Assembly (NCBI RefSeq): GCF_020150455.1
Contig: NZ_CP083740.1
Coordinates: forward strand, 1,674,001 to 1,738,000
Reading direction: 5' to 3'
Length of the DNA: 64,000 bases
Source of the DNA: Bremerella sp. TYQ1
GTDB lineage: Bacteria > Planctomycetota > Planctomycetia > Pirellulales > Pirellulaceae
In this document: positions 1 to 9,350 of the stretch, piece by piece
How the letters are laid out: every line of letters begins with the position of its first letter
Numbering within the stretch: the first letter of the stretch is position 1
Program-made: the position numbers and the translations under genes
Notes under the pieces: generated by a model
The model's database searches: none
Seen by the model: only the letters and a program-made list of their open reading frames with translations
Told to the model about the DNA's origin: nothing

Positions 1-186
1 AGAGTATTGAAAATACACGCAAACAAGTCGGCGAAAGCGGGTCAGCACCCAGGTGGGTCTAACCAGAACCAAACTCGTGCGGTTCCCAAGATAAAAAAGC
101 GGAACGTGTTAGATTGAATTCCGACACTCTATTCTATGCACGGACGCGACGCTGTCAAAGGGTCTCAATTTGGCACTTAGGCCGAT

Positions 187-2292
187 CTACCGAGGAATAG
201 CGACCGATGGTGCCGGTTTTTCGGCGACTCGGGGCTGTTCTGCCTCTAAATCGCGGTAGATAGGTAAGTAGCGAAAGTAAACTTCCAGTGATAACGCGGC
301 CATTGCCGTCGAATAAACCCGACCGCCGTAGCCACCCCAGCGGCAATTTGGATCCCAGCTTCCGGAGTTTTCGCCTCCCTTAATCTGAGATCCAAGCAGC
401 TTTGGTTGCAATTTATCGGCCCAACGCTTCCACGACTCATCCTGCATCTGGTACATCGCCAACGTGCCGTAGTACCAATAATAGAGATCGATGTCGTCCC
501 GATTCGGTTCGTTCAGCATGACAAACTGCGTCGCCTCGTCGATTTGCTCTGGCGAATTCTCGATTCCGAGAAAAAATCGGCATGTCAGTGCTTCGGCCGT
601 CATCGTGGGGCTGGCTTTCTCGCCAGGACGATAGGCCGCAAGCCCCTTCGATGTTCCCACCGAGGCTTCATCTAAAAACCGAGTCATCAAGTCGCGTGTC
701 GTCTTATCGATCTCGATTCCCGATAAAGCCGCACTATGCAGCGCGAGAACCTGCCAACCAAACTGGCTCATGTCGCCACGATCGCCGGGATGGTATCGCC
801 AGCCACCCATTCGAGGATGCTGAGCCGTAATCGTGTAGGCGAGTCCCCGATCGAGAAACGGCCGAATGCGTTCGTCCTTGGTCATCGCGTAGGCTTCGCT
901 GATCGCCAACAGCGCCATCGCGTGGCAATACATCTTGGCGTAAGTTCCGGCCTGTCCTCCGAGACAGCCGTCGCGATGCTGATGATTGACTAGATATTCG
1001 AGCGCCTTTTGCACCGTGACTCGGTGCTTGCCCTCCAGGTGAGTGTAGCCTTTGCCTAGAAACGCGAGGGTCGCGAGCCCAGTGATGCCCATATCGGCAT
1101 TATTTCCCGCACCGAGGCGATCATGCCCCGCAACTTTTGTTTCTTGCCCGGCTCCATGATGCACGGCATCCCAGCGACCATCGTCTTCCTGGTTGGCAGC
1201 CAGCCAGTCGAGCGCTGAATTGACCGCCGGCTCGATATCCTTCGAGCCTCCCATCATTTCAATCCATGACTCCGAATCCTCGACAACGCGTGCCTGCATA
1301 ATCAAGGGAAGCGGTTGAGCATCCATGCGTGTTCGCGTTGCTCGGGGTAGTGGCAAGTTGCGAGCGGCCATCCGACTGGCCCACAAATCTTGCATCTGAT
1401 TCCCTTTCAGCGAAGCCAACGTGGCATCCAATGCCGTCGAACCGGAACTCGATGCATTGCCGCGCGCCATCGCCTCGAGCTGATTAGTCGAGGCCAGCAA
1501 TTGGTCACGTTCGCCTGCCAAAGCATCCGCTTCTTCCGTGGATGGCAACGATTCGCGAAGCATTTGCACATCGTTGGATGGATCGCTTGCCACCGGCGTT
1601 GGCAGCGGAGCCCTTCGCACTTGCGGCATGGCTCGGTCGATGCGATCAAGCTGTGGCATCGGCATTGGGCTTATTTGCTTTTCGACTTGAGCTGTCGATT
1701 TCGCAGGATCAGAGGGAGCCATCTCTTTGGCAGAAACCGGAGTTGACGGCGTTTCCAGTTCCGGTAGCGGTCCGGTCGGTGGAAGTTCGTTTTCAACGAT
1801 TTGATCCAACGCAGGCTCCGGCATGGGAACATCCCAGACGCGCTGCGGTGCCTGAGGTATCGGAGGCTGGGGCAGCGATGGCATCGGTAGTTCGGGCGTC
1901 GGCATTTCCATCCGCTCTAGCGGTGTCATCATACCTTCGACAGGGGCAGGGGACATGGCAAGTTGGTCCCATGGCTTCACTTCTTTGCGAGCGTCCGCCT
2001 CTTCGGTTTGCTGAAAATCGATCTGGCTCAATCTAATGTTCACCGGAGCAGATTCGCCAGGCCCCGTAGGAGCAAACAAGCTGGTGACCTGAGCATAGGT
2101 CATCAGCAGCAAATGAGCGAAGATCGACAGGACGACGCACTTCGAGACCGGTCGAGCTTGTCCCCAGCGTGTCTGCATCAGGATCAGGAGCGACAACGTG
2201 ATAAACGCCAAGCCTCCCCACAACACGCCCCAGACAATCTGCGAGGTCGTTTGACTCAGCTCAGCGATCAAGCAGAACGTCGACGGAAACAC
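187..2292 (-). CDS. TonB-like stalk protein with squalene-cyclase-type toroid domain
   Basis: The 701-residue product has two hydrophobic segments near residues 15-35 and 50-70. A long Pro/Met/Glu-rich region follows (about 95-260), of the kind TonB uses to span the periplasm. The C-terminal half (about 345-690) carries repeats typical of prenyltransferase/squalene-oxidase alpha/alpha toroids: NQEDDGRW, HQHRDGCLGG, AQHPRMGGWRYHP, and CRWGGYGGRVYSTAMAAL near the end. No TonB C-terminal domain is visible. The start is GTG, chosen because it lies 3 bp after the exbD stop; it is the last gene of the TPR-exbB-exbD operon. By position it should be the partner energised by ExbB/ExbD. No catalytic acidic motif of a true cyclase (DXDD) was seen, so a binding or structural role is inferred. 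Function is unproven. Confidence 0.85.
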   Translation of the reverse strand: MFPSTFCLIAELSQTTSQIVWGVLWGGLAFITLSLLILMQTRWGQARPVSKCVVLSIFAHLLLMTYAQVTSLFAPTGPGESAPVNIRLSQIDFQQTEEADARKEVKPWDQLAMSPAPVEGMMTPLERMEMPTPELPMPSLPQPPIPQAPQRVWDVPMPEPALDQIVENELPPTGPLPELETPSTPVSAKEMAPSDPAKSTAQVEKQISPMPMPQLDRIDRAMPQVRRAPLPTPVASDPSNDVQMLRESLPSTEEADALAGERDQLLASTNQLEAMARGNASSSGSTALDATLASLKGNQMQDLWASRMAARNLPLPRATRTRMDAQPLPLIMQARVVEDSESWIEMMGGSKDIEPAVNSALDWLAANQEDDGRWDAVHHGAGQETKVAGHDRLGAGNNADMGITGLATLAFLGKGYTHLEGKHRVTVQKALEYLVNHQHRDGCLGGQAGTYAKMYCHAMALLAISEAYAMTKDERIRPFLDRGLAYTITAQHPRMGGWRYHPGDRGDMSQFGWQVLALHSAALSGIEIDKTTRDLMTRFLDEASVGTSKGLAAYRPGEKASPTMTAEALTCRFFLGIENSPEQIDEATQFVMLNEPNRDDIDLYYWYYGTLAMYQMQDESWKRWADKLQPKLLGSQIKGGENSGSWDPNCRWGGYGGRVYSTAMAALSLEVYFRYLPIYRDLEAEQPRVAEKPAPSVAIPR

Positions 2293-2295
2293 GCG

Positions 2296-2715
2296 TTACC
2301 TCCGTTCAGCCGAAAGCCGGACCGAGATAGCCATTTCTGCAATGCCTGCCTGGCGGACGGTCGTAAGTACGGTCGCCACTTGCTGAAACGGAACGTCGCT
2401 GTCGCCACGTACCAAAACGCCTAAGTCTTGATATTCTGCCTGGGAAGCGGCCAGATGCGTTCGAAGATCCTCCAGATTAACCTCTTGAGTTCCGAGCATC
2501 ACACGGCCATCGCGAAAAATATTGATGACCTTCTTTTCCGGTGCCGCGGTCAATGCCCCCATGTCGCTCACTTGCGGCACATCGAGATCGACTGAACGTT
2601 CCATCTCTGTGAATTTCGAGCCAACCATGAAGAAGATGATCAAAAGAAATAAGATGTCGATCATCGGCGTCAAGTTAAGCGCCGGAGCTTCGTCGTTGTG
2701 CGTTTTAAGCGGCAT
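2296..2715 (-). CDS. ExbD/TolR-family proton-channel subunit
   Basis: The 139-residue product has the ExbD layout: a short cytoplasmic N-terminus, one transmembrane helix (about residues 18-38), and a small periplasmic domain. The motif NLTPMIDILFLLIIFFMV contains the Asp that carries the proton in this family. The C-terminal domain ends in the usual ATVLTTVRQAGIAEMAISV-type segment. It forms the inner-membrane energiser with the ExbB-like protein encoded just upstream (24 bp gap). The start ATG is at 2715. The family assignment is secure; which partner it drives (the 187-2292 product) is inferred from gene order. Confidence 0.93.
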   Translation of the reverse strand: MPLKTHNDEAPALNLTPMIDILFLLIIFFMVGSKFTEMERSVDLDVPQVSDMGALTAAPEKKVINIFRDGRVMLGTQEVNLEDLRTHLAASQAEYQDLGVLVRGDSDVPFQQVATVLTTVRQAGIAEMAISVRLSAERR

Positions 2716-2739
2716 GACCGTCTCCCGGATTGGGTGTGG

Positions 2740-3606
2740 CTAGGCCGCTTTCGCGGTGGAACGAGACGCACGGCGCGAAGGAGACTTCTTCTTTTCTTTC
2801 CAGCCGTCGGATGCAATTGCATTGACCACTTCCTGGCCGTGAGCGTCGATTTCCATGATCAGGCGATCGACCCGTCCAGAAAAGAATAGATAAGCAATTA
2901 GCGCCGGCAACGCGACCGTCATACCTGCCGCGGTGGTCAACAAGGCCTGGCTAATCCCGCTGGCCAACAATTCTCGCTGTCCGGCAGCTTCTCCATTGGC
3001 GGCAATTGCGTTGAAAGCGCTGATCATTCCAAGCACCGTCCCCAGCAAACCGAGCAGAGGACTGATGGTGCTAATGCCGTTGAACAGTCGCAAGTATTGC
3101 CGCAATCGCGAAGTCGCTCGTTCGCCGGCGTCGAGAATTGCCTGCTCGACTTCCACACAACTGCGTCCCCACTTTTTAACCGCCGCAGCAAAGACTTCCG
3201 CGACAGGGCTTTGATTCTCTTCACACAAAGCAAGAGCTTGATCTTGATCGATGCGACCTTCTTTGACTTGTTCAATGAAGCGTTTCACGAATGGACGAGG
3301 AATCACACGTCCGCGACGCAAACTGATGGCACGTTCAAAAACGAAAACCAACAAGATGATCGAGCAAAGCCCGATGGGGTACATCAGAAGTCCGCCATCC
3401 CGAAAGACCTGCAGCAAGTTCTTTGTGGGAATCGGATCGCCTTCGGTAAGCGCCGGCAATCCTTGCGGTAGCGGTGCCGGTTCGACAGGCCCTTGTGCCG
3501 ATGCGATCGCAGGCAAGCCTACGACAACCATCGCGAGCAACAAATTCCAACCGATGACTTTCGCGAAACGTGAGGCACGAATCCATTCTACCCCAGGACG
3601 AATCAT
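2740..3606 (-). CDS. MotA/TolQ/ExbB-family proton channel
   Basis: The 288-residue product has an N-terminal hydrophobic segment that may be a signal peptide or an extra helix (about 18-38), then three helices placed as in ExbB/TolQ. The first of these is LLMYPIGLCSIILLVFVFER; the long cytoplasmic loop holds the AGERATSRLRQYLRLFNGIS segment, followed by the conserved pair ISPLLGLLGTVLGMISAF and LLTTAAGMTVALPALIAYLF. The Lys/Arg/Ser-rich tail is cytoplasmic. The start ATG (3604-3606) abuts the stop of the TPR gene without any gap, so the two are translationally linked. It forms the pentameric channel in which ExbD sits and converts proton flow into movement. Confidence 0.93.
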   Translation of the reverse strand: MIRPGVEWIRASRFAKVIGWNLLLAMVVVGLPAIASAQGPVEPAPLPQGLPALTEGDPIPTKNLLQVFRDGGLLMYPIGLCSIILLVFVFERAISLRRGRVIPRPFVKRFIEQVKEGRIDQDQALALCEENQSPVAEVFAAAVKKWGRSCVEVEQAILDAGERATSRLRQYLRLFNGISTISPLLGLLGTVLGMISAFNAIAANGEAAGQRELLASGISQALLTTAAGMTVALPALIAYLFFSGRVDRLIMEIDAHGQEVVNAIASDGWKEKKKSPSRRASRSTAKAA

Positions 3607-6558
3607 TTACTTGGTCCTCGCTGCTTCGAGTTGAGCTTGTTGCGTTCGTTGTCGCACTACGCTCAGGCGTGTTTCCGCCTCCGGAGCAAAAGGCGTTGAC
3701 TCGAAATCAGTGCGTACTTCCGTGTAGTACTGATTTGCCTTTTCCCAGTTCTCTTGAATTTCGTGGCACTTACCGATCTGCAATAAGGAAGCGGCTTTCC
3801 ATTTCGGAAAACGATCGAATGAAGTCGCGACTTGAGCATAGGCTCGGATCGCCGCATCGTAGTTCTTCTGATGGAAGAATGTTTCACCGATCATCCACTG
3901 AGCCATCGCAGCCGTTTCGCTCTTTCCGGCAACCGTTGAATTCACCACTTTGGTGTAGGCGGCACGGGCCTGTTGAAATTCACCTTGGCGGGCCAAGCAA
4001 CGCCCGATGAGATAATCAAGCTCGTGAGCCTGGGCGAAATCAGGGTATTTGTCCCCAATTGCAATCGCTTTCTCGTACGCTTTGTCCCAATCGTTTTGAT
4101 GGGCATGAATCTGAGCCAAACGCATTTCGGCGACCGGCAAGCTTTCCAGCGTGCGGCCTAAATTGTCGGTCAGTAACTGCTGGAACTTCGTTTGAGCTTC
4201 GGCGAACTTTTCCGAACGGAAGCGAGCCTCTCCGCTCCAGAACATTGCCATGCTATGCAACGGTTCTTCTGCGACCGAATTGGCTACGGCATCCATGTGC
4301 TCAATGGCAAGCGACCAATTTCCGTCCTGGACTTCGACCTGACCGAGCATGTATTGCCCAAACTGAGCCACTTTGCTGTTGGCTTTTTTCTCGAGCAACT
4401 GCTGTAAATAGACACGGGCTTTCTCGGTGTCGCCGGCTCGGAGTGCGGCCTCGGCAAGACGATAAGTCGAGTCTTCCCACAAGTCGCTGTCTTTGAATTT
4501 CTGAAAGATCTGCTCGAACGCATCGAGAGCGTCTTGCTCTTTCTTTTGATCCATGCGGACCCAGGCCAATCGATACCAAAGGTCTTCAGCTGGCAAGACA
4601 GATGGTGGGTCTTGAGTCAGCTTCACCAGAATTGCTTCTGCTTCTTCATCACGCTGCAATTGATCTAAGATCGTTGCACAGCGAAGTTGAGCATGAGCGG
4701 CCAGCGGATCGGCAGCATGATGCTCGATTAAACGCTTGTATCGCTGTAGCGCGAGCTCCAAGTCGGCTTCTTCCAACTGTTGGGCCTGTTGATACATGGC
4801 TCCAACAGCGAGCGGGCTGGAAGGATTCTTTTCCAGCAATTCATCCAGTGTTTTCGTTGCCGCGGTCGCATCGGAACTGGCCAACTGGCACCAAGCCAAT
4901 CCGGCAAGTCCTTGCTCCACCATCTTTTCTGGATTGTCTTTGGCGGTCATCTCTTGATAAAGCGACTTTGCCCAGGCAATTTCGCCACTGCGGTAGGCCG
5001 CCCCAGCGATTTGAGCGACTTCGCTTAGATAGGCTCCTGTCGCGATATGACGACGATCGACCTGGCTCCATGCCGCTTTCGCATCTTCAATCCGATCGCA
5101 GTGGAGCAGGGCAGTCGTTCGCCGAAGCTGGGCAAGATTTCGATGTTCGGTTGCCGTAAGCTCCTTCAATGACTCGTCCAACGTCGAGACGGCAGCGGTC
5201 CAATCTTCGTTCTGGCTATGAATCAAACCCAGCAGCATCAGTGACATGCCACGGAAGGAACCAGACTTCGCTTCCACCGATTCTTCCAGAATTTGCTTAG
5301 CTTCGTCTTTCTGGGAAAGAGCAAACTGCGAAACGGCTTTTAAATAGGCGTGACGATCGGGCTGGAGATACTTGGCATCGACCGCTGGAAACTCAACTTC
5401 GAGTACCTTCAACGCTTCGGCATGTGAATCGTGCCGTTGCAGCTCGGTGGCGAGTTTAAGCTGCCCACGGACGGTCAGCCTGGTCGGTTTCTCCATCTGC
5501 GCCAATTGATTCCATGCCTCTTGTGCAGCGGCAAGATCGCTTTGACCTAGATGAATATCGATCAGTTGATAGTAGGCTTCGTCCGCCCAAGTCGAGTTCG
5601 GCCAAGTAGCGACCTGCTTGCTTAGCAGCTGAATGGCCTTTTCCGAATTGCCCTGAGCCAGCGAAATCTTCGCGGTGAGGTAATGGACTTCGTCCTGGAA
5701 TTCCGGCAGGCCCTCGCTTGTCTGAAGTTGCTCAAGGCGCTGTAGTGCGTTTGGCCAATCGCGTACTTGATAGTAGGTTTTCGCGATCCAGAAGCTGGTC
5801 TGATCGGCCAACTCTGGTTTTTCAGTGGCAGCGAGATCGAAGCGGTTAACGGCACGACGGTAGTTACCGGCTTTGAATTCCGCGATCCCAGCTTCCAGTG
5901 GTACCATACCCGGAGAGTACTTCCCAGGATGCTGCTTCAAATCGATGAGGACCTGCTCGTAAGTCAGGCTCGCTTCTTTCCATTGATTCGATGCACCATA
6001 CGCCCTGGCCAGCCCCAAGCGTGCCTCCAAGGTGGTTTCCGTAGAAACGGCCGCTTTCACAGCCTTGTTGTACATCAGGATAGCGTCGCCCCACTGCTTT
6101 CGATTCGCAGCAATTTCAGCGAGGTACGGATATGTGTGGGGGATGAGGTGGCTGTTCTTGTGTTTGCCTTGGAAGATGTCAAAGGCATTCTTGGCCGCTT
6201 CGTCCTGTCCAGAAAGCGCGTAGCATTCGGCAACGCGAAACTCTGAGTGTTCGGCGAAACGATGTTCCGGCAGCTTGCTGAGAAACAGCGTATAGGCTCG
6301 CAGTGCTTCCTCGTGTCGTGAAAGCTGTACAAGCGATTCGCCACGGTAGAAGTGGATGACACCTACCTGGGAATGGTCGGGGTGATCCTGCAGGAACGTA
6401 TCGAAGGCGCTGAGGGCCTGCTTCCAGTCACCACGCGAGTAGTGAAACGAAGCGATTCGATACTGCTCCGTCGCCGTTTCGGCTCGGACCATACCGCTCC
6501 CCGTCGCAACGAGGGCGAGAACAACAATTAACCAATGCGTTTGAAAAGGGGGTTTCAT
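3607..6558 (-). CDS. large secreted tetratricopeptide-repeat protein
   Basis: The 983-residue product starts with a signal peptide (about 1-26, ending VRAE) and then consists almost wholly of TPR-like helical repeats, for example FHYSRGDWKQALSAFDTFL and AECYALSGQDEAAKNAF. Such proteins are protein-protein scaffolds; this one should lie in the periplasm or face the outer membrane. It is the first gene of the operon with exbB, exbD and the toroid gene, so it is a candidate periplasmic part of the same machine. No lipobox or enzyme motif was seen. The repeats resemble the YbgF/CpoB and BamD type of envelope TPR proteins, but the size is far larger. Confidence 0.9.
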   Translation of the reverse strand: MKPPFQTHWLIVVLALVATGSGMVRAETATEQYRIASFHYSRGDWKQALSAFDTFLQDHPDHSQVGVIHFYRGESLVQLSRHEEALRAYTLFLSKLPEHRFAEHSEFRVAECYALSGQDEAAKNAFDIFQGKHKNSHLIPHTYPYLAEIAANRKQWGDAILMYNKAVKAAVSTETTLEARLGLARAYGASNQWKEASLTYEQVLIDLKQHPGKYSPGMVPLEAGIAEFKAGNYRRAVNRFDLAATEKPELADQTSFWIAKTYYQVRDWPNALQRLEQLQTSEGLPEFQDEVHYLTAKISLAQGNSEKAIQLLSKQVATWPNSTWADEAYYQLIDIHLGQSDLAAAQEAWNQLAQMEKPTRLTVRGQLKLATELQRHDSHAEALKVLEVEFPAVDAKYLQPDRHAYLKAVSQFALSQKDEAKQILEESVEAKSGSFRGMSLMLLGLIHSQNEDWTAAVSTLDESLKELTATEHRNLAQLRRTTALLHCDRIEDAKAAWSQVDRRHIATGAYLSEVAQIAGAAYRSGEIAWAKSLYQEMTAKDNPEKMVEQGLAGLAWCQLASSDATAATKTLDELLEKNPSSPLAVGAMYQQAQQLEEADLELALQRYKRLIEHHAADPLAAHAQLRCATILDQLQRDEEAEAILVKLTQDPPSVLPAEDLWYRLAWVRMDQKKEQDALDAFEQIFQKFKDSDLWEDSTYRLAEAALRAGDTEKARVYLQQLLEKKANSKVAQFGQYMLGQVEVQDGNWSLAIEHMDAVANSVAEEPLHSMAMFWSGEARFRSEKFAEAQTKFQQLLTDNLGRTLESLPVAEMRLAQIHAHQNDWDKAYEKAIAIGDKYPDFAQAHELDYLIGRCLARQGEFQQARAAYTKVVNSTVAGKSETAAMAQWMIGETFFHQKNYDAAIRAYAQVATSFDRFPKWKAASLLQIGKCHEIQENWEKANQYYTEVRTDFESTPFAPEAETRLSVVRQRTQQAQLEAARTK

Positions 6559-6897
6559 TCCTTGAACCCGTGCGGCAGTCTCGATCCTTGAGAACTGTGA
6601 GCGTTTCGCGGCGGATCATATCCGCAAGCATCGCTTCAGGTGAAGAGCGTTCCGCGTAAAGAACGGGACCACTCTGACTCTTCTTAGGAAATCGTCCTGC
6701 CTGAAGCGCGGAGTTTACCTGAATTCACCCCAGGGCAATCGATTTCACAGAACCGACACGAAAGCGATGTCATGGCTAGCAAGCAAGCCCCGGCAATCTG
6801 AGGCATTGCCACATGTGTTTCGATGTTGGCGCAAAAGAAAACCTCGCCCCAGTTCTGTGGCGAGGTTCTCATTGAAATCAGATTTTCAGGCGAACAA
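6559..6897. other. intergenic region with one terminator
   Basis: This 339 bp gap should contain the promoter of the TPR-exbBD-toroid operon and holds the terminator of the DUF1080 gene (6832-6868). No convincing coding region or -35/-10 pair was identified. Confidence 0.6.
6832..6868 (-). terminator. intrinsic terminator of the DUF1080 gene
   Basis: On the minus strand the 9-bp inverted repeat AACCTCGCC/GGCGAGGTT is followed by a T-rich stretch (TTTTCTTTT), about 30 bp after the stop codon at 6898. Confidence 0.8.
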
Positions 6898-7563
6898 TTA
6901 CTTCGTTTCGGGAAGCGTCTTGATACGCAGATTGCGGAATTCGACTTTGTCGCCGTGACCGAGGAAACCAATGTGCCCCTTGGTGGTCTTCAGGCCAGGA
7001 TGTTCTTGACCATCGAGCGTTGGTTTACTGCGAATCTCTTCGAGATCGGCATTCAGAATCTCGGTGCCGTTGAGAACGACTTTGACCGTGTCGCCATCGA
7101 CGGTCACTTCCTGTTCGTTCCATTCGCCGATTGGCTTCTGGAAACCTCGCTTAGCAGCAGCTAGTCCATAGAGCGAACCGTGGTACTGGTATGGCTGGAG
7201 CTTTTCGTACTTCTTGGCCGTGTTATCCAAGATCTGTAGTTCGTATCCCATGTAGGCAGCGTTGCCCGAAAGTGGAGCACGAATGCCGAGACCGTTGTTG
7301 GCACCTGGCGGAAGTTTGAATTCAAAACGAAGAACGAAGTTGGCGTATTCTTTTTCGGTGTAGATGTTTCCGCCACCAGCGGTTGGGTCGCAGACGATGC
7401 TGTTGTCTTCTACTTTGTAGCCCTTGGTGTTACCCACCCAGCCATCGAAGTTCTTGCCGTTGAAAATTGAAACAAAACCATCTTCGGTCTCAGCAGCGGA
7501 AGCAGAAACAGCCGAGCCTGTCACGATGAGGCCCAGGACCAAGGAAGCCAACAGAATACGCAT
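6898..7563 (-). CDS. secreted DUF1080 (3-keto-disaccharide hydrolase-type) protein
   Basis: The product is 221 residues from the ATG at 7563, with a signal peptide (MRILLASLVLGLIVTGSAV, cleaved about AASA-AE). The DUF1080 hallmark FVSIFNGKNFDGWVGN follows, then the jelly-roll strands with FVLRFEFKLPPGANNGLGIR and GHIGFLGHGDKVEFRNLRIK. The family is a concanavalin-like beta sandwich; some members hydrolyse 3-keto-glycosides, and it is greatly expanded in planctomycetes. A TTG further upstream (7608) would spoil the signal peptide, so the ATG was preferred. It is a monocistronic unit ending in a hairpin terminator. The exact substrate cannot be told from sequence. Confidence 0.9.
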   Translation of the reverse strand: MRILLASLVLGLIVTGSAVSASAAETEDGFVSIFNGKNFDGWVGNTKGYKVEDNSIVCDPTAGGGNIYTEKEYANFVLRFEFKLPPGANNGLGIRAPLSGNAAYMGYELQILDNTAKKYEKLQPYQYHGSLYGLAAAKRGFQKPIGEWNEQEVTVDGDTVKVVLNGTEILNADLEEIRSKPTLDGQEHPGLKTTKGHIGFLGHGDKVEFRNLRIKTLPETK

Positions 7564-7707
7564 GGTGTGATTCTCGTAATGTGGTGAGGGAAATTTGGCG
7601 GGGTTCAATTAAGAAATATTCTGCGCGAGATATCACATGGCGTCAAAGAGTTCCCCAGTTATTTTTCTGGGCATTCCCCGATGGTTTTACCTGACATCAG
7701 GAATCGC

Positions 7708-8559
7708 TTATTCTGCGCGTGTCCGTCGCCAGGCACTTGGCGTCACATCGCGCATCTTGCGAAACGCGCGGTAGAACGTCGAAAGCTCTGCGAAACCGCA
7801 CTCAAACGCGATCGATGTAATCGGGCGATCGGTTGTTTCCAGCAGCTTACAGGCATGCTCGACCCTGAGTTCCTGGACATAGTTCAACCAAGTTTGACCG
7901 GTGACGCCTCGGAACAGCTGGGTGAAACGACGACGCGGGATACCGATGCTGCTGGATGCCTCGTCGATGGTCGTCGCCTCGAAAAAGTGTGTATCGAGGT
8001 GACGAATGTATGCGACCATCTCGTCGACGCCTGGCTCTTGAGAGAGGTCTGTCAGCCCCTCCGCCTTGTCGACACGATGATTGGCAATCAGGGAAAGGAT
8101 TTCCAAACCGTTGGAAACCATTGCCAGCGGCGTTAGCGGACTGTTCTGCAGCTGCTGATACAGAAGCCGTCGTAGCCGTCGCTCAATTCGCTGGGCGAAA
8201 TGAGCCTGGCGAGGCAACAGTCCCAGTGGCAGTGCCGAAAGTGCGTGCGGATCAAACGTCAGAAGCGAGCGATGCACACACAGCACATAGCAGGAAATAG
8301 GCGAATTCGGAGAGTCTTCGATTCGATTCTTACGCCCAGGAAGCACGACCACCATATCACGAGGAGCTACGTCATAGCACTCCTCAGCGACGTGGACTCG
8401 CCCACTTCCCGAAATCACGTAAAGCACCTTCACGAAATCGTGAACGCGGAACTCCATCTCGAAGTCCGGCCCATGATGACTTTCGAGAATCAAGACACCC
8501 CACGGCGGCAGGGTCTCTTCCAAGGCGCGATTTGTGAGTGAAGGCGTCAAATTCAACAT
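7708..8559 (-). CDS. AraC-family transcriptional regulator
   Basis: The 283-residue product has an N-terminal cupin-like sensor region (about 15-110, with VKVLYVISGSGRVHVAEE and DMVVVLPGRKNRI). The C-terminal part (about 180-280) is a double helix-turn-helix of the AraC/XylS type: IDEASSSIGIPRRRFTQLF for the first HTH and ITSIAFECGFAELSTFYRAF with RDVTPSAWRR for the second, the family signature. It most likely senses a small ligand, often a sugar in this family. It lies 144 bp upstream of the DUF1080 gene on the same strand, so control of that gene is possible but not shown. Confidence 0.93.
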   Translation of the reverse strand: MLNLTPSLTNRALEETLPPWGVLILESHHGPDFEMEFRVHDFVKVLYVISGSGRVHVAEECYDVAPRDMVVVLPGRKNRIEDSPNSPISCYVLCVHRSLLTFDPHALSALPLGLLPRQAHFAQRIERRLRRLLYQQLQNSPLTPLAMVSNGLEILSLIANHRVDKAEGLTDLSQEPGVDEMVAYIRHLDTHFFEATTIDEASSSIGIPRRRFTQLFRGVTGQTWLNYVQELRVEHACKLLETTDRPITSIAFECGFAELSTFYRAFRKMRDVTPSAWRRTRAE

Positions 8560-8690
8560 GGGCCCATGGTGGCTTGAAGGGGAGAAACGCTCCCTAACCT
8601 ATTTCAAATCGGCCTTACTATAACCCAGATTTGGCAATAGGTGAAACATCGTGAAACCGTTTTCATCAAGATAAATCCCTCAGTTCCACG

Positions 8691-8725
8691 AAAAAAGCGT
8701 CGAATCCGCTTAGGATCCGACGCTT
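8691..8725 (-). terminator. intrinsic terminator of the lipoprotein gene
   Basis: Minus-strand hairpin with stem AAGCGTCG/CGACGCTT, extended internally by GGATCC/GGATTC, followed by TTTTTT. It lies about 30 bp after the stop codon at 8757. Confidence 0.85.
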
Positions 8726-8756
8726 AAGTGTAGCTTCTAAAGTGCCTGGAGTCAGC

Positions 8757-9350
8757 TTACAGGGCCGCGTGCTGGGTAGGACCGACTGGGCCTGGCAGGT
8801 CTTCCTGGATGTTACCCACACGGTGCAAGTGGTTGTGGTCGATGTAGATCACCTCGCGGGTGTCTTCGTCTCGCAGGGTGTGCGGGAACGGCCATCCAAT
8901 TCGCTTCACTTCGGTGTAATAGACGGTGCACTTGTAGTGAGCGTGGTGCAACTGGACAGGGCCGACCAATGGCATGACTCGCGGTGGATCGACGTAGTCT
9001 GCGATCTTTTCCTTCACGATTCGCACGTTGTTACGCTGAACTTCGTGCAGAAACGGCAAACCGCCTTCAACTGGGCGAGCACGTTCCAGGGCACGCATCA
9101 CCTCGTCGTCGCTTGGTGGATCCAATGCAACGTGTGGAGCCCCAGGAGGAATCGGAGGCAGAATCGGAGCACGATCGTATCGTTCGTGTTCGTGGAACTC
9201 GTCTTCTTTGTTCTTCATGTGGTAGGGCGAAACAGGGATCGGGAACAACAGTGGCCCCAAGTAAGGACCCTGAGTTGTACAGCCGGTGCTGCTCAATGCG
9301 GACAACCCCACACCCAAGATCAAGCTGAGCTTAAGAATGCTTCGTTTCAT
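8757..9350 (-). CDS. putative lipoprotein, unknown function
   Basis: The 197-residue product starts at the ATG at 9350, preceded by a GAGGAAAA ribosome site; a TTG four codons upstream is less likely. The N-terminus is a lipoprotein signal: MKRSILKLSLILGVGLSAL and lipobox SSTGC, so the mature protein should be lipid-anchored at the Cys near residue 24. The remainder is rich in Pro, His and charged residues (ILPPIPPGAPHVALDPP, HHAHYKCTVYYTEVKRIGWP) and has no domain I recognise. It is a single-gene unit with its own terminator. It is probably a planctomycete-specific surface protein. Confidence 0.82.
   Translation of the reverse strand: MKRSILKLSLILGVGLSALSSTGCTTQGPYLGPLLFPIPVSPYHMKNKEDEFHEHERYDRAPILPPIPPGAPHVALDPPSDDEVMRALERARPVEGGLPFLHEVQRNNVRIVKEKIADYVDPPRVMPLVGPVQLHHAHYKCTVYYTEVKRIGWPFPHTLRDEDTREVIYIDHNHLHRVGNIQEDLPGPVGPTQHAAL

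Noticed and set aside
187..2292. Idea that the toroid domain is an active squalene/hopene cyclase
   Set aside because: The repeat pattern fits, but no DXDD-type catalytic motif was seen and the operon context points to ExbB/ExbD.
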